From Actinomadura roseirufa (lineage in GTDB: Bacteria > Actinomycetota > Actinomycetes > Streptosporangiales > Streptosporangiaceae), in NCBI RefSeq assembly GCF_900659635.1, contig NZ_CAACVB010000002.1, positions 38,567 to 102,566 on the forward strand: a stretch of 64,000 nucleotides of DNA, written 5' to 3'. The stretch's first letter is position 1, and each line of letters opens with the position of its first letter. The notes beneath the pieces were generated by a model. That model made no database searches. It was not told the DNA's origin and worked only from the letters and a program-made list of their open reading frames with translations. Shown one piece after another: positions 27,186-35,834 of this stretch. Position numbers and translations under genes: made by a program.

Positions 27186-27892
27186 TGGGTGACCGCCGCG
27201 CCGTCTCGGACGAGCCGGCCGTCCACGAGTTCGATCGTGCGCGTGGCGCAGCTCGCCGCGAGGCCGGTGTCGTGAGTGACCAGCAGGATGGTCTGCCCGC
27301 GTTCGTTGAGCTCACGGATGAGCCGGACGACGCTGCCGGCGGATGCGCGATCCAGCGCACCGGTCGGCTCGTCGGCCAGGATCAGGGGCGGCCGGTTCAT
27401 GAGCGCACGAGCCAGAGCGACGCGCTGGCGCTCGCCGCCGGACAGGCGTCCCGGGAAGGTGCCCCGGTACTGCTCGATGCCGAGGTCGGCCAGCAGTTCG
27501 AGGGCGCGCTCGCGGGCCTTGGCCCGGGGCATGCCGGCCAGTTGGGCGGGCAGCAGCACGTTGTCCTGGACGGTCAGGTCGTCCAGCAGGTTGAAGAACT
27601 GGAAGACCATGCCGATCGTCGCCCGCCGGTACTTGGCGGAGCCGGCCTCACCGAGCCGGTCGACACGGACGCCGTCCACGGTCACCGTGCCCTCGTCGGG
27701 CCTGTCGAGTCCCGCGATCATGTTGAGCAGGGTCGACTTGCCGCTGCCGGAGGGCCCCAGCACGGCCGGCGCCTCGCCGCGCCGAATTTCCAGGGTGAGG
27801 TCGCTCAGCGCTGGATCTCCGGCCTCGTACCGCTTTGTCAGATGACTGATCGAAATGAGGGGGCCGGCCTCGGAGCCGGTCGTCTTCTCCAT
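27182..27892 (-). CDS. ABC transporter ATP-binding protein (LolD/MacB type)
   Basis: A 236-residue ATPase with Walker A GPSGSGKS, Q-loop FQFFNLLDDLTVQDNV, signature LSGGERQRVALARAL, Walker B LILADEPTGALD and switch histidine LVTHD. The LNMIAGLDRPDEGTV and TGALD elements place it with MacB/LolD-type ATPases that pair with FtsX-like permeases. It is translationally coupled to the 778-residue permease downstream. It is divergent from the histidine kinase gene; kinase/regulator pairs next to such transporters often control them in response to envelope-acting compounds. Confidence 0.95.
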   Translation of the reverse strand: MEKTTGSEAGPLISISHLTKRYEAGDPALSDLTLEIRRGEAPAVLGPSGSGKSTLLNMIAGLDRPDEGTVTVDGVRVDRLGEAGSAKYRRATIGMVFQFFNLLDDLTVQDNVLLPAQLAGMPRAKARERALELLADLGIEQYRGTFPGRLSGGERQRVALARALMNRPPLILADEPTGALDRASAGSVVRLIRELNERGQTILLVTHDTGLAASCATRTIELVDGRLVRDGAAVTQ

Positions 27893-28043
27893 GGCTCGAC
27901 GCTAGAAACGGAGCACCGGCCGCCGCGTCGTCCGCGATGTGGAAGCCGGTCCGGGGTCATCCTCAAGGCGTACATCGCTCGGACCGGCCACGTGGTCACG
28001 GCGGGTGATGCGTGCCGGCGGGCGCCCTTGCGACACTGTCAAG

Positions 28044-29318
28044 GTGCACAAGGTCCTTGGCCGATGGAGCGCGAACGTCGCCGCCTTGGGGCGCCCGGGC
28101 GGCCCCGCCAAGCCGGTGACCCGCCGCGCCCTCCTGCTGGACGGCGGGCTGGCCTTCCTGGTCGCCGCCCTGATCGCCGCTCGCGCGGGCGCCCACGGTG
28201 AAGTGGTCGACTCCACGGCCACCCTCGCCAGTTCGGGGCGGGCCTGGGGGATCGTGACCGGTCTCGCGGTCGCGCTACCCCTCGTGTTCCGGCGGCGGGT
28301 TCCACTGACCACGTTCTGGCTGGTCCTGCTCGTGGTGCACTTCGGCCGTCACGACTCGGGGGTGGATCCGACATTCCTGGTGGTGGCCACGGTGATCGCC
28401 GCCTACAGCGCAGCGATGCACAGTCCGTACCAGATGCCGGCGATCAGCAGCATCCTGCTCGGCACCGTGGTGCTGCTGGCCGACTACCGGTCCAGTCTGA
28501 CGTCGGTTCGTCCCGGCATTCTCATGGTCGGATTCTTCGTGCCGGTGGTGCTGGCGGCGGCCACCATCCGCACATGGAGACAGCAGATCCGGGCCCTGGA
28601 ACTCCAGCAGCGACTCGCCACCCGGCGGGCCGCCGAGGAGGAGAGGGCACGCATCGCCCGCGATCTTCACGACGTCGTCACCCACAACGTGAGCGTGATC
28701 GTGATCCAGGCCGGAGCCGCCCGCAAGGTCATGGACAGCCGTCCGGAACTGGCCCGGGAGGCACTTCTCGCCGTCGAGAGCGGTGGCCGGGCCGCCATGA
28801 CCGAGCTGCGGCACGTCATGGGGCTGCTCACGATGGACGGCGACGAAGCCCGGACCGAGCCGCTCGGCGCGGGTCAGGAGAGCGGGAGCGGGGCCGTGCT
28901 CGCACCTCGGCCCGGCCTCGATCAGGTCGCGGACATGGTCGGCCGGGTTCGCGACACCGGCGCGGCCGTGGAACTGCAGGTCAACGGGCCCGTTAGGCCA
29001 TTATCGCCGGGTGTCGACCTCGCGGCCTACCGGGTGGTTCAGGAGGCGCTCACCAACACCCTGAAGCATGCCTCGGGCTCGCAGGTCACCGTGCTGGTCG
29101 AATACCTTCCCGGGACGGTCCGGCTCCGCATCACGAACACCGGCAACGCGAACGGCGCCGAGGACATACAGCGCACCCGCGTGGACGGCATGGGAGGCGG
29201 GCACGGCCTCGTCGGGCTTCGAGAGCGCATCGGGATCTACGGAGGAACCTTGGAGACCGAGCACCTGCCGAGCGGCGGCTACCGCCTGGAGGCCCAGATC
29301 CCGACGGACGCCGGATGA
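28044..29318 (+). CDS. Sensor histidine kinase (NarL-type partner, HisKA_3)
   Basis: This is a membrane histidine kinase. Several N-terminal hydrophobic helices (residues about 25-150) precede a HisKA_3 dimerisation domain with phospho-acceptor His in ERARIARDLHDVVTHNVSVI, then an HATPase_c domain (YRVVQEALTNTLKHA, the N-box, and a GGGHGLVGLRERI segment). This is the usual partner of LuxR-type response regulators. I place the start at GTG 28044 (425 codons) because upstream residues look non-coding; GTG 27939 is the alternative. Its 3' end overlaps the response regulator start (ATGA). Confidence 0.85.
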   Translation: MHKVLGRWSANVAALGRPGGPAKPVTRRALLLDGGLAFLVAALIAARAGAHGEVVDSTATLASSGRAWGIVTGLAVALPLVFRRRVPLTTFWLVLLVVHFGRHDSGVDPTFLVVATVIAAYSAAMHSPYQMPAISSILLGTVVLLADYRSSLTSVRPGILMVGFFVPVVLAAATIRTWRQQIRALELQQRLATRRAAEEERARIARDLHDVVTHNVSVIVIQAGAARKVMDSRPELAREALLAVESGGRAAMTELRHVMGLLTMDGDEARTEPLGAGQESGSGAVLAPRPGLDQVADMVGRVRDTGAAVELQVNGPVRPLSPGVDLAAYRVVQEALTNTLKHASGSQVTVLVEYLPGTVRLRITNTGNANGAEDIQRTRVDGMGGGHGLVGLRERIGIYGGTLETEHLPSGGYRLEAQIPTDAG

Positions 29319-29986
29319 GCGACGCCCTCCGGGTCGTCATCGCCGACGACCAGGCCCTGGTGCGGACCGGCTTCACCATGATCCTGGTCGCGGACGGCAT
29401 CGAGGTCGTCGGTCAGGCCGGCGACGGCGAGGAAGCGCTCGAACTCGTTCGCCGGACGAGCCCGGACGTGGTGCTGATGGACATCCGGATGCCGCGGCTC
29501 GACGGACTGGAGGCGACCCGCCGGATCCTCGGGCGCGACGGCCCGGCCCCGCGCGTCGTCATCCTGACGACCTTCGACCTCGACCAGTACGTGTACGCCG
29601 CGATGGCCGCGGGCGCGAGCGGGTTCCTGCTCAAGGACGTGTCGCCGGAACAGCTGGTCGCGGCGGTGCGGCTGGTGCGGACCGGCGATGCCCTGCTCGC
29701 ACCGATGATCACCCGTCGGCTCATCCAGCGCTATGCCCGGCGGGACCGCCGGTCCTTTGCCCTCCCCGAGGATCTGTCCGCGCTGACGGCCCGGGAACTG
29801 GAGGTCTTGACGGTCCTGGCCCGGGGCCGGAACAACGCCGAGATCGCGCAGACCCTGCAGCTCAGCGAGACGACCGTGAAGACGCACGTCACCCGGATCC
29901 TGGGCAAGCTGAATCTACGGGACCGGGCCCAGGCGATCGTCCTGGCCTACGAAGTAGGGCTCATAACGCCGGGCTCGGAGGTCTGA
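29315..29986 (+). CDS. LuxR/NarL-family response regulator
   Basis: A 223-residue two-domain regulator. The receiver domain (1-120) has acidic D11-D12, phospho-acceptor D56 (VVLMDIRMP) and the switch Thr in ILTTFD. The GerE/LuxR helix-turn-helix (about 155-215) shows LTARELEVLTVLARGRNNAE and SETTVKTHVTRILGKL. It is coupled to the kinase at 28044 and probably activates or represses the divergent FtsX-type ABC transporter. Confidence 0.95.
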   Translation: MSDALRVVIADDQALVRTGFTMILVADGIEVVGQAGDGEEALELVRRTSPDVVLMDIRMPRLDGLEATRRILGRDGPAPRVVILTTFDLDQYVYAAMAAGASGFLLKDVSPEQLVAAVRLVRTGDALLAPMITRRLIQRYARRDRRSFALPEDLSALTARELEVLTVLARGRNNAEIAQTLQLSETTVKTHVTRILGKLNLRDRAQAIVLAYEVGLITPGSEV

Positions 29987-30041
29987 GACGACCTCTCATG
30001 GACGTACTCGGTCAGGGCTGAGACGGTCGGGCGATCGTTGC

Positions 30042-30605
30042 TCAGCCGGTGGGGGTGGCCCAGTTGAGTTCGTAGCCCGATCGTTGGAGAGCTATCGCCG
30101 TTTCTTGCATGTCGTCCTCGCGGAGCTCGCGCCACGTGCGGAGGAGAGTGGTGATCGGTTCGGGAAGCGGCCCGTCATGGGTCCGCTGCGAAGTCTCCCA
30201 GCGGAGGCTGATGGTGGGCACGCCGTTCACGACCCGTCCGGTCGGGACGGCTTCGAAGGGGTGCCGGTACAGAGTGTGCCGGTTGAATTGCGCGTCGAGC
30301 AGCATCAGCGCCCTGGGGGCCAGGCCCGTCACCTGATCAAGCGCGGTCAAGAGATCGAGGTTCTCCCACAGGATCACGAGCCGGGTCATCTTCATCACCG
30401 ACGGTAATGCGCCCAGGTTGCCAATCGCGGTGGCGGCGTCCTGGCCGCGGTAGAACATTCGGCAGATCACGAACCCGACGTAGGAGTGCTCCATGTCCTC
30501 GGCGAGCATATGGACCTGAGGTCGGGGAATCGCTCCGGTGGCGTGAAGCTCAGCTTTGCTCGCCTCGATCAGGATACGTGGCAGTTCTGAGGTGATGTCG
30601 GGCAC
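30042..30605 (-). CDS. Free-standing paralogue of the CHAT protein's N-terminal domain
   Basis: A 187-residue protein of no named family, but plainly homologous to residues 1-190 of the CHAT protein encoded just upstream. Shared landmarks appear in the same order: PRPQVHM versus PRPQLHM, a GRALMFLDA/PRALMLLDA block, RHPFE versus RYPFE, LRW versus IRW before a run of polar residues, and a terminal RSGYELNW/EGGYTYV segment. It has no protease residues or membrane segment. It starts at GTG 30605 with AAGGGAG upstream and is the last gene of the operon. A stand-alone copy of a fused domain often acts as partner, adaptor or inhibitor, so it may regulate the CHAT protease. Confidence 0.8.
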   Translation of the reverse strand: MPDITSELPRILIEASKAELHATGAIPRPQVHMLAEDMEHSYVGFVICRMFYRGQDAATAIGNLGALPSVMKMTRLVILWENLDLLTALDQVTGLAPRALMLLDAQFNRHTLYRHPFEAVPTGRVVNGVPTISLRWETSQRTHDGPLPEPITTLLRTWRELREDDMQETAIALQRSGYELNWATPTG

Positions 30606-30659
30606 GAGATCAATTCTCCCTTCATTTCCGCCGGCGCGTCAGCCGAAGCGCGGATTGAT

Positions 30660-33600
30660 TCAGATGCCGATGTGGATATGGCTCGCCCAGAGGGAGGGCT
30701 GCCGCGGGTGCTTTCGGCGCATGCCGCTCAGGGCGTCGCGGAGTGCGGCGGGCGCGCGGCGGGGATCGGGGCGGCCGTGGGTGAGCCCGGTGTAGACGAG
30801 CTCGGCGATCGTGGTGGCCGCGGCGTCGTCCACGGCCCAGAGGGTGCCGATGACCTGGGGGTATCCGGCCAGGTGGAAGGCGGACGCCAGGTGGACGACC
30901 TCGTCGGCCAGATCGGTCGTCGAAACCGCGCTGTCGCAGGCGGAGAGATAGGCCAGCGCTGCGGAGCCGAGGCGCAGGCGGGAGATGGCGGCCGCGGTGA
31001 GCGGACGCCGCTCATGGTCGTGGAGCCGGAGGTGACCGTTGGACGGGCTGGCGGTGGTGACCGCATGGCAGGCGAAATGCGCCCACGCACTGTGCTGGAG
31101 CGCGGCGGTGACGGTTTCGCTGGTGGCTTCCGGCCCGATGAGCACGTGCGGATCCGGTGCCCGTTCGGCGACGAGAGTGGATTCACGGAAGGCCCCGGGA
31201 AGGGCGGAGGCATTGGGGGTTTCCGGCATTCCGACGACGAGCGTCCGAGTGGACGGCCCACCGCTGGCCGTCGTCCGGGCATGGGCCAGCGCGCGAATGG
31301 ACGGCGTATAGGAGCAGACCGCTCGGACGAGCATCGATTCGCCGGTCGCCTCGTCCCCGGCAGCGTGCAGTGGGAGAAAGCCGAGCAGGCCCGTCGGAAT
31401 CCACCACATTCGCTGGTCGGGCGCGGGATCAACGATGTCGAGGACGGGAACGCAGATGTTCTCCCACACCCACGACAGGGTTTCCGAGAGGACCCGCTCT
31501 CCGCGTTCTTTCGCACTGCGGTACGGGGATCTGCAGTCGGTCTCCAGCGCGGTCAGGAAGCGGTTCACATGTCCGCGGACGGTGGCGGGGGTGAGCTGCG
31601 GCAATGACCGCAGCCGGAGGCCGCTGCCGGTGAGGATCAGCGCGTCGCTGCGGTAAGCGCTGACGTTGACGACGACGATGGGGCCCTGGCCGGCTTGGAC
31701 GAAGAGTTCCGCGGCCCTGGGCGGAAGCAGGAAACGGTCCATGCCCGGCAGCGCGCGGGCGGCGGCGATGACCGTCTCCAGTTCGTCGGCCAATTCCCGG
31801 CGGCCGTTCGGCTGTTCGCCCTCATCCTTCTCCAGCCACGTACTGAGCCATTCGAAGCGGTCCGCCAGCCGAGGATCCCGGTCCCGTAGCGCGGACATGT
31901 CGGTTCGGATGTCCAGCGCCTGCGCCATCAGCACGGTCCGGCCGAGTTCGAGCAGTTCCAGCGCCCGGTCGGGAGCGTTCATCTCCACCGCCAGCGCGGC
32001 GGCGTCGCTCGCCAGACCCCCGTACTGGCCGAGCCAGTGCTCGGAGTCGTGGCGGTGGAGGCTCCGCGCGGCGAGCAGCGGCAGCAGCTCGACGGCGGTG
32101 GCGTAGCCGTCGAGGGCGAGTTCGGTCCGGCCGTCGGCCGCCGCGATGTCCCCCCAGCGGCGAGCGGCGTCCACGCGGCCCCGCACCGATGATGTCGGGT
32201 CCGCCGCCGACTCCCGGAACAGCTCGATCGCCTCGGACAGTGCGGCTCGGTCACCGAGACTTTCGTGACGTGTCCGGTGTATCTCCGCCAGGATCTGCAG
32301 GAACGCACCGCGATTCGGGTGGTCGCGGGCGACGGAGTTCAACGCGTCGCGGGCCAGTCCGGCGGCCTCGTCCAGAAGGCCGGGATCGGCCGTGTGGGAG
32401 CTTCTGTGATGAAGGGCTTCAGCCAGGGCGGACGTCACCGCGGGACGACCCGGGTGCTCGGCGGAAACTCCGGCGAGAGCCCCCCGCAGGAGGGTCTCCG
32501 CCGCGTCCAGCTCGGCCGTGTCCGAGGTCAGCGCGTAGCGCATGTGGTGAATCTGGCTGAGGTTCGCCAGGTGGTTGATCCGGAAGGGGTGCCCCGCCGG
32601 GACGACCTTGACGGCGTCCCGCGCCACGGCGTACGCCTCGTCGAGCGCGGCCTCGTCGCCGGTGCGGTCGAACAGGGCGCGCAACATCCCGGAGAGGTTC
32701 AGCTGGTAGAGCGCGCGGTCCGCGTGGTCGCGGGGCGCCACCGCCAGGGCGCGTCGCTGAGCGAGGCCGGCCTCGCGCAGCGATTCCAGTTCGCCCGTCC
32801 GCCAGTAGCGGGCCTCCAGCGTGCGTCCAAGGTTGGTCAGCCTGGCGGCGAGCATCCAGCCGGACGAGGTCGTTTCCGCGGTCGCCGACCGGCCCAGCTC
32901 GACGGCCTCGTTGAGCACGGCGAGGTCGCCGGTCCGGCTGTATTCGCTGTACAGCATGACGCCCATGGACATGGCGACGACCTCGCGACGCGGGTCGAGG
33001 GCGTCGAGCGCGGCGAACGCCCGGCGGGACGCGGACAGGGCCACGGCCAGGCTTGCGGGGGACCCGTCGGCCAGGAACGACGCGTGCAACGCCCAGGCGA
33101 GGTTGGCCAGGCAGGTCCCGTGGTTCGGGTCGCCGTCCGGGATCACGTCCACGGCCTGACGGCCGACGGTGATCGCCTCGCTCAGCGCGGCGGGCTCGCC
33201 GGTCTGCTCGTACCAGATCCGCAGGGCGGTGCCCAGCACGTTGAGTCGCTTGGCCGGCATCCCGCCGTCAGGGAACGGCGCGGCATCACGGGCCGCGCGC
33301 ACCGCCTCCCGTGCGTCGTCGAGGTCGCCGCTGTTCTCGTAGCGCAATTGCAGGACCAGGCTGAAGTCGACCAAGTACAACCCGCGCCGCGGGTCGTGCT
33401 CCGGCATCGCGGTCAATACTTCGCGCAGTGCCCGGAACGCGCGTTCGACCGCTTCGGGCTCGCCCGAGGCCAGCGCCGCGCTGACCATATGGTGGACGTT
33501 CTCGGAACTGGGCTGAGGGTCGCTGCGGGCGGCCGGGACATAGGTGTAGCCGCCCTCTTGCAGTTCCTTCACGGTGGCCACGAAGTCGTCCGGGAGGAAG

Positions 33601-34070
33601 TCCCGCCAGATGTCGAGCACTTCGATGATCAGCCCCGGTAGCGCCGGGCGCTCCGCGGTGTGCGGTTCCCCCCACCGAATGTCGAACGACGAACCCGGGC
33701 CGGTCCTGGGCTCGAACGGATATCGGGTCACGCTGTAGTCGTCGACTGTGGCGTCGAGGAACATCAACGCGCGCCCTTCCACCAGGTCCGGCGCGCCGAG
33801 CGAGATCAGGAGATCGGCCTGCTCCCATACGATCAGGACCCGGTCGGCGGGAAGGGCGGACGGCGGGTGACCGAGCCCGCGCACGGCCCACGCGGCGTCA
33901 TCGCCCCGATCGAATTCCCGGGCCACCACGCAGCCCGCGTAGGAGAGGCCGGAATCCCCGGTGAACATGTGCAGCTGGGGCCGCGGGACGCCCGCACTCT
34001 CGTGCAGGCGCGTCCGGAGGGCCATCAAGACGGACTCGTGAACGGCGGCGACCATCTGAGAAGAGTTCAT
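30660..34070 (-). CDS. TPR-repeat CHAT-domain protein (caspase-like protease)
   Basis: This 1136-residue protein has three parts. Residues 1-190 are a domain shared with the 187-residue gene downstream. About 195-740 are tetratricopeptide-type helical repeats (recurring LNEAVELGRSA, ALSEAIELFRES-like units). About 840-1136 are a CHAT domain, the bacterial caspase-like cysteine protease family that includes separase relatives. The catalytic dyad is visible as H1002 in HFACHA and C1045 in YLSACDSA, followed by FHLAGYPQVIGTLWAVDD. CHAT proteases are used in conflict and cell-death systems (for example cleaving gasdermins or Csx30). It sits 18 bp after the small single-helix gene and 54 bp before the paralogue of its N-terminus. 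Confidence 0.9.
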   Translation of the reverse strand: MNSSQMVAAVHESVLMALRTRLHESAGVPRPQLHMFTGDSGLSYAGCVVAREFDRGDDAAWAVRGLGHPPSALPADRVLIVWEQADLLISLGAPDLVEGRALMFLDATVDDYSVTRYPFEPRTGPGSSFDIRWGEPHTAERPALPGLIIEVLDIWRDFLPDDFVATVKELQEGGYTYVPAARSDPQPSSENVHHMVSAALASGEPEAVERAFRALREVLTAMPEHDPRRGLYLVDFSLVLQLRYENSGDLDDAREAVRAARDAAPFPDGGMPAKRLNVLGTALRIWYEQTGEPAALSEAITVGRQAVDVIPDGDPNHGTCLANLAWALHASFLADGSPASLAVALSASRRAFAALDALDPRREVVAMSMGVMLYSEYSRTGDLAVLNEAVELGRSATAETTSSGWMLAARLTNLGRTLEARYWRTGELESLREAGLAQRRALAVAPRDHADRALYQLNLSGMLRALFDRTGDEAALDEAYAVARDAVKVVPAGHPFRINHLANLSQIHHMRYALTSDTAELDAAETLLRGALAGVSAEHPGRPAVTSALAEALHHRSSHTADPGLLDEAAGLARDALNSVARDHPNRGAFLQILAEIHRTRHESLGDRAALSEAIELFRESAADPTSSVRGRVDAARRWGDIAAADGRTELALDGYATAVELLPLLAARSLHRHDSEHWLGQYGGLASDAAALAVEMNAPDRALELLELGRTVLMAQALDIRTDMSALRDRDPRLADRFEWLSTWLEKDEGEQPNGRRELADELETVIAAARALPGMDRFLLPPRAAELFVQAGQGPIVVVNVSAYRSDALILTGSGLRLRSLPQLTPATVRGHVNRFLTALETDCRSPYRSAKERGERVLSETLSWVWENICVPVLDIVDPAPDQRMWWIPTGLLGFLPLHAAGDEATGESMLVRAVCSYTPSIRALAHARTTASGGPSTRTLVVGMPETPNASALPGAFRESTLVAERAPDPHVLIGPEATSETVTAALQHSAWAHFACHAVTTASPSNGHLRLHDHERRPLTAAAISRLRLGSAALAYLSACDSAVSTTDLADEVVHLASAFHLAGYPQVIGTLWAVDDAAATTIAELVYTGLTHGRPDPRRAPAALRDALSGMRRKHPRQPSLWASHIHIGI

Positions 34071-34088
34071 CGAGCCCGCTACCCCGCG

Positions 34089-34496
34089 TTACTTCTGCCC
34101 ACCGCTGTCGTCGTTGTCGTCGCGCTCGACGGCCGACAACGCCCGGACGATCCGTTCGATGTCGCGAGCCGAATAGTTCTCCGCTTCGGCCAGCCCGTCC
34201 TCGTCGACCTGAATGCGCTTGCCCTTGTGGCGGTCGATGAACTTCCGCACCGCCACCCCCGTGGCGGCCCAGGCGGCGGCGTTACCGGCCGTAGCGACCA
34301 CGGTCGTGAGCACATCGGTACCGGCGCCGCGGACCCGCCGCGCCTGCGGGACGGCGGAAACACCCTCGTCGACCAGCAGTGACAGCAGTTCTTCCGCGTT
34401 GGATGACGTGATGACGAACTCCACCGCCCCGGGCCCGTCGGCTCGCTGCCAAACCAGGACCAGGTCGTGCGCGTCACCGTCTTCGTTCCCAGCCAC
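34089..34496 (-). CDS. Small single-helix protein, EACC1-like conflict-system component
   Basis: A 135-residue protein starting at GTG 34496 after AAGGGGGG. The first half is a small alpha/beta domain (LVLVWQRADG and AVEFVITSSNAEELLSLLVD). A hydrophobic helix (DVLTTVVATAGNAAAWAATG) and a basic tail (KFIDRHKGKRIQVDEDG) follow. This layout resembles the effector-associated constant component proteins described beside diverse effectors in bacterial ternary conflict systems; the resemblance is architectural and from memory, so treat it as tentative. As first gene of the operon with the CHAT protease, a membrane-anchoring or sensing role is likely. Confidence 0.6.
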   Translation of the reverse strand: MAGNEDGDAHDLVLVWQRADGPGAVEFVITSSNAEELLSLLVDEGVSAVPQARRVRGAGTDVLTTVVATAGNAAAWAATGVAVRKFIDRHKGKRIQVDEDGLAEAENYSARDIERIVRALSAVERDDNDDSGGQK

Positions 34497-34631
34497 TCGA
34501 CCCCCCTTGTGAGCACTTGGACGATAGCCGATCCCGGTGCTCATGGCGATGTTTGTGAAGGCATCCCATTGAAGGTGTGCATGTGATAAACCTGTCGCCG
34601 TGGCGCCTCGTCGAGAGGATCTTGAGAAATC

Positions 34632-35396
34632 ATGCCGGAGGAAATGTCGACGGTCGCGGACATCGCGGCCAGGCTGCTCGATCCGTCTTTCTCGCCGCAG
34701 GCTTTCACCCCGCAAGGCGCCGACTCGGGCGTTCGGGCCAACTCGATGTGGCACGGCTCGGATGAAGCGCTGAGGAAAGCGGGTCTGCGCGCGGGGACGG
34801 CGGTCCGCACGCGTGATCTGACGGCGGTGCTGAGCGGCCGCCACGTTCGCACCGGTGCGCCCATCATCCCCGCCGGTGAGGTCTTCGACCTCACTTTCAA
34901 GGCCCCGAACTCCCTGTCCCTCCTCTGGAGCCGGCTCGCGCCCGGCCCGCGCGCGGACGTCGAGGAGGCGGTGCTGGACTGCGCGGCCCGCATGCTCACC
35001 CGGCTCACCGCCGACAATCCGGTGATCAATGGCATTCGGCCGGCGCGATCGCTCGTCGCGTCACTGGTCCTGCACGCCGTCGGCACGCTGTCGGCGGCGA
35101 ACGGCGCGATTCCTCCGATGCTCCACGTCCACAGCCTCCTGTTCGCCGTCCTGGACGAAACCGGAACTTTGACGCTGCCGGACGAAGCCACGCTGTACAA
35201 CGGAGAGACCCTCGCTCAATGTGACGCCTTCGGCGAAGGGGAGCTCGCCCAAAGAATGGTGGAACTGGGGTACTCGGTCGTCCGCACCCCCGGCAACGCC
35301 GAACACTCCTTTGAAATGGCCGGTGTCCCCCAAGAACTGCTCGACGACCACGAGTTCTGGCAGAACACCGGCTGCGCGGTAGCGAGCTTCGGCTAG
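34632..35396 (+). CDS. Solitary TrwC/MobF relaxase-like protein, catalytic tyrosine apparently absent
   Basis: This 254-residue protein matches the TrwC-relaxase domain in order: WHGSDEALRKAGL (near residue 40), LTAVLSGRHVRTGAP, the FDLTFKAPNSLSLLW core (85-99), and a histidine triad made of H148 (VLHAVGTL) and H165/H167 (PPMLHVHSLLF). It ends with RMVELGYSVVRTPGNAEHSF and AGVPQELLDDHEFW. Real MobF relaxases have one or two tyrosines close to the N-terminus and a helicase domain after the relaxase. Here the protein starts at the WHGS region and ends with the domain, so neither is present. It is divergent from the CHAT operon (135 bp apart). ATG 34632 has a weak ribosome-binding site; ATG 34644 is an alternative. 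Confidence 0.7.
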   Translation: MPEEMSTVADIAARLLDPSFSPQAFTPQGADSGVRANSMWHGSDEALRKAGLRAGTAVRTRDLTAVLSGRHVRTGAPIIPAGEVFDLTFKAPNSLSLLWSRLAPGPRADVEEAVLDCAARMLTRLTADNPVINGIRPARSLVASLVLHAVGTLSAANGAIPPMLHVHSLLFAVLDETGTLTLPDEATLYNGETLAQCDAFGEGELAQRMVELGYSVVRTPGNAEHSFEMAGVPQELLDDHEFWQNTGCAVASFG

Positions 35397-35797
35397 CCCC
35401 GTAGCAGCGGACGACCTCGACCGTTTGATCTCGCCCTGGAGAGGGTGACCAGCGGGGACGAGGCCGAGCGCATGCCGGTGAGCAGGCGGGTACCGGCCGA
35501 CGCCGGATCCTGCCGCCGGATGCCACCGATCACGGTGAACCACCGCACCGACCCGACCCTGCGGCCCGCCGCGACACGACGTGATGACCGGCGGCGGTCA
35601 TCACGGAAACCGGCGTGACCTCGTGCGCTGCCGGCGGCTTCGCGGTGGCGGCGATGCGAAACCGTCGCCGCGAACGCGCCTGAGCTTCCCCCACGGCACG
35701 GACGAGCGCGCTGTGGGCGGTTCGGGTTCCCGGGGTGCGCCGGCACCGAGCGCCGCGGGGGTTCCGGACCTTCTCGCGGCCGGGTTCGTGCCGGCCA
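35397..35797. other. Intergenic, no gene recognised
   Basis: About 400 bp separates the relaxase-like gene from the yhf operon promoter. Open frames here are short, low in recognisable motifs and unlikely to be coding. Confidence 0.5.
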
Positions 35798-35827
35798 TTG
35801 ACCCTTGTACAGGATCCTGGTTATTGT
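35798..35827 (+). promoter_or_regulatory. yhfZ promoter with embedded palindrome
   Basis: A -35 TTGACC (35798-35803) and a -10 TATTGT (35822-35827) are 18 bp apart. The predicted transcript would begin within a base or two of the yhfZ ATG at 35835, so the mRNA would be leaderless. The palindrome CAGGATCCTG (35810-35819) fills the spacer and is a natural operator for autorepression by YhfZ. Confidence 0.6.
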
Positions 35828-35834
35828 TCCGCCC

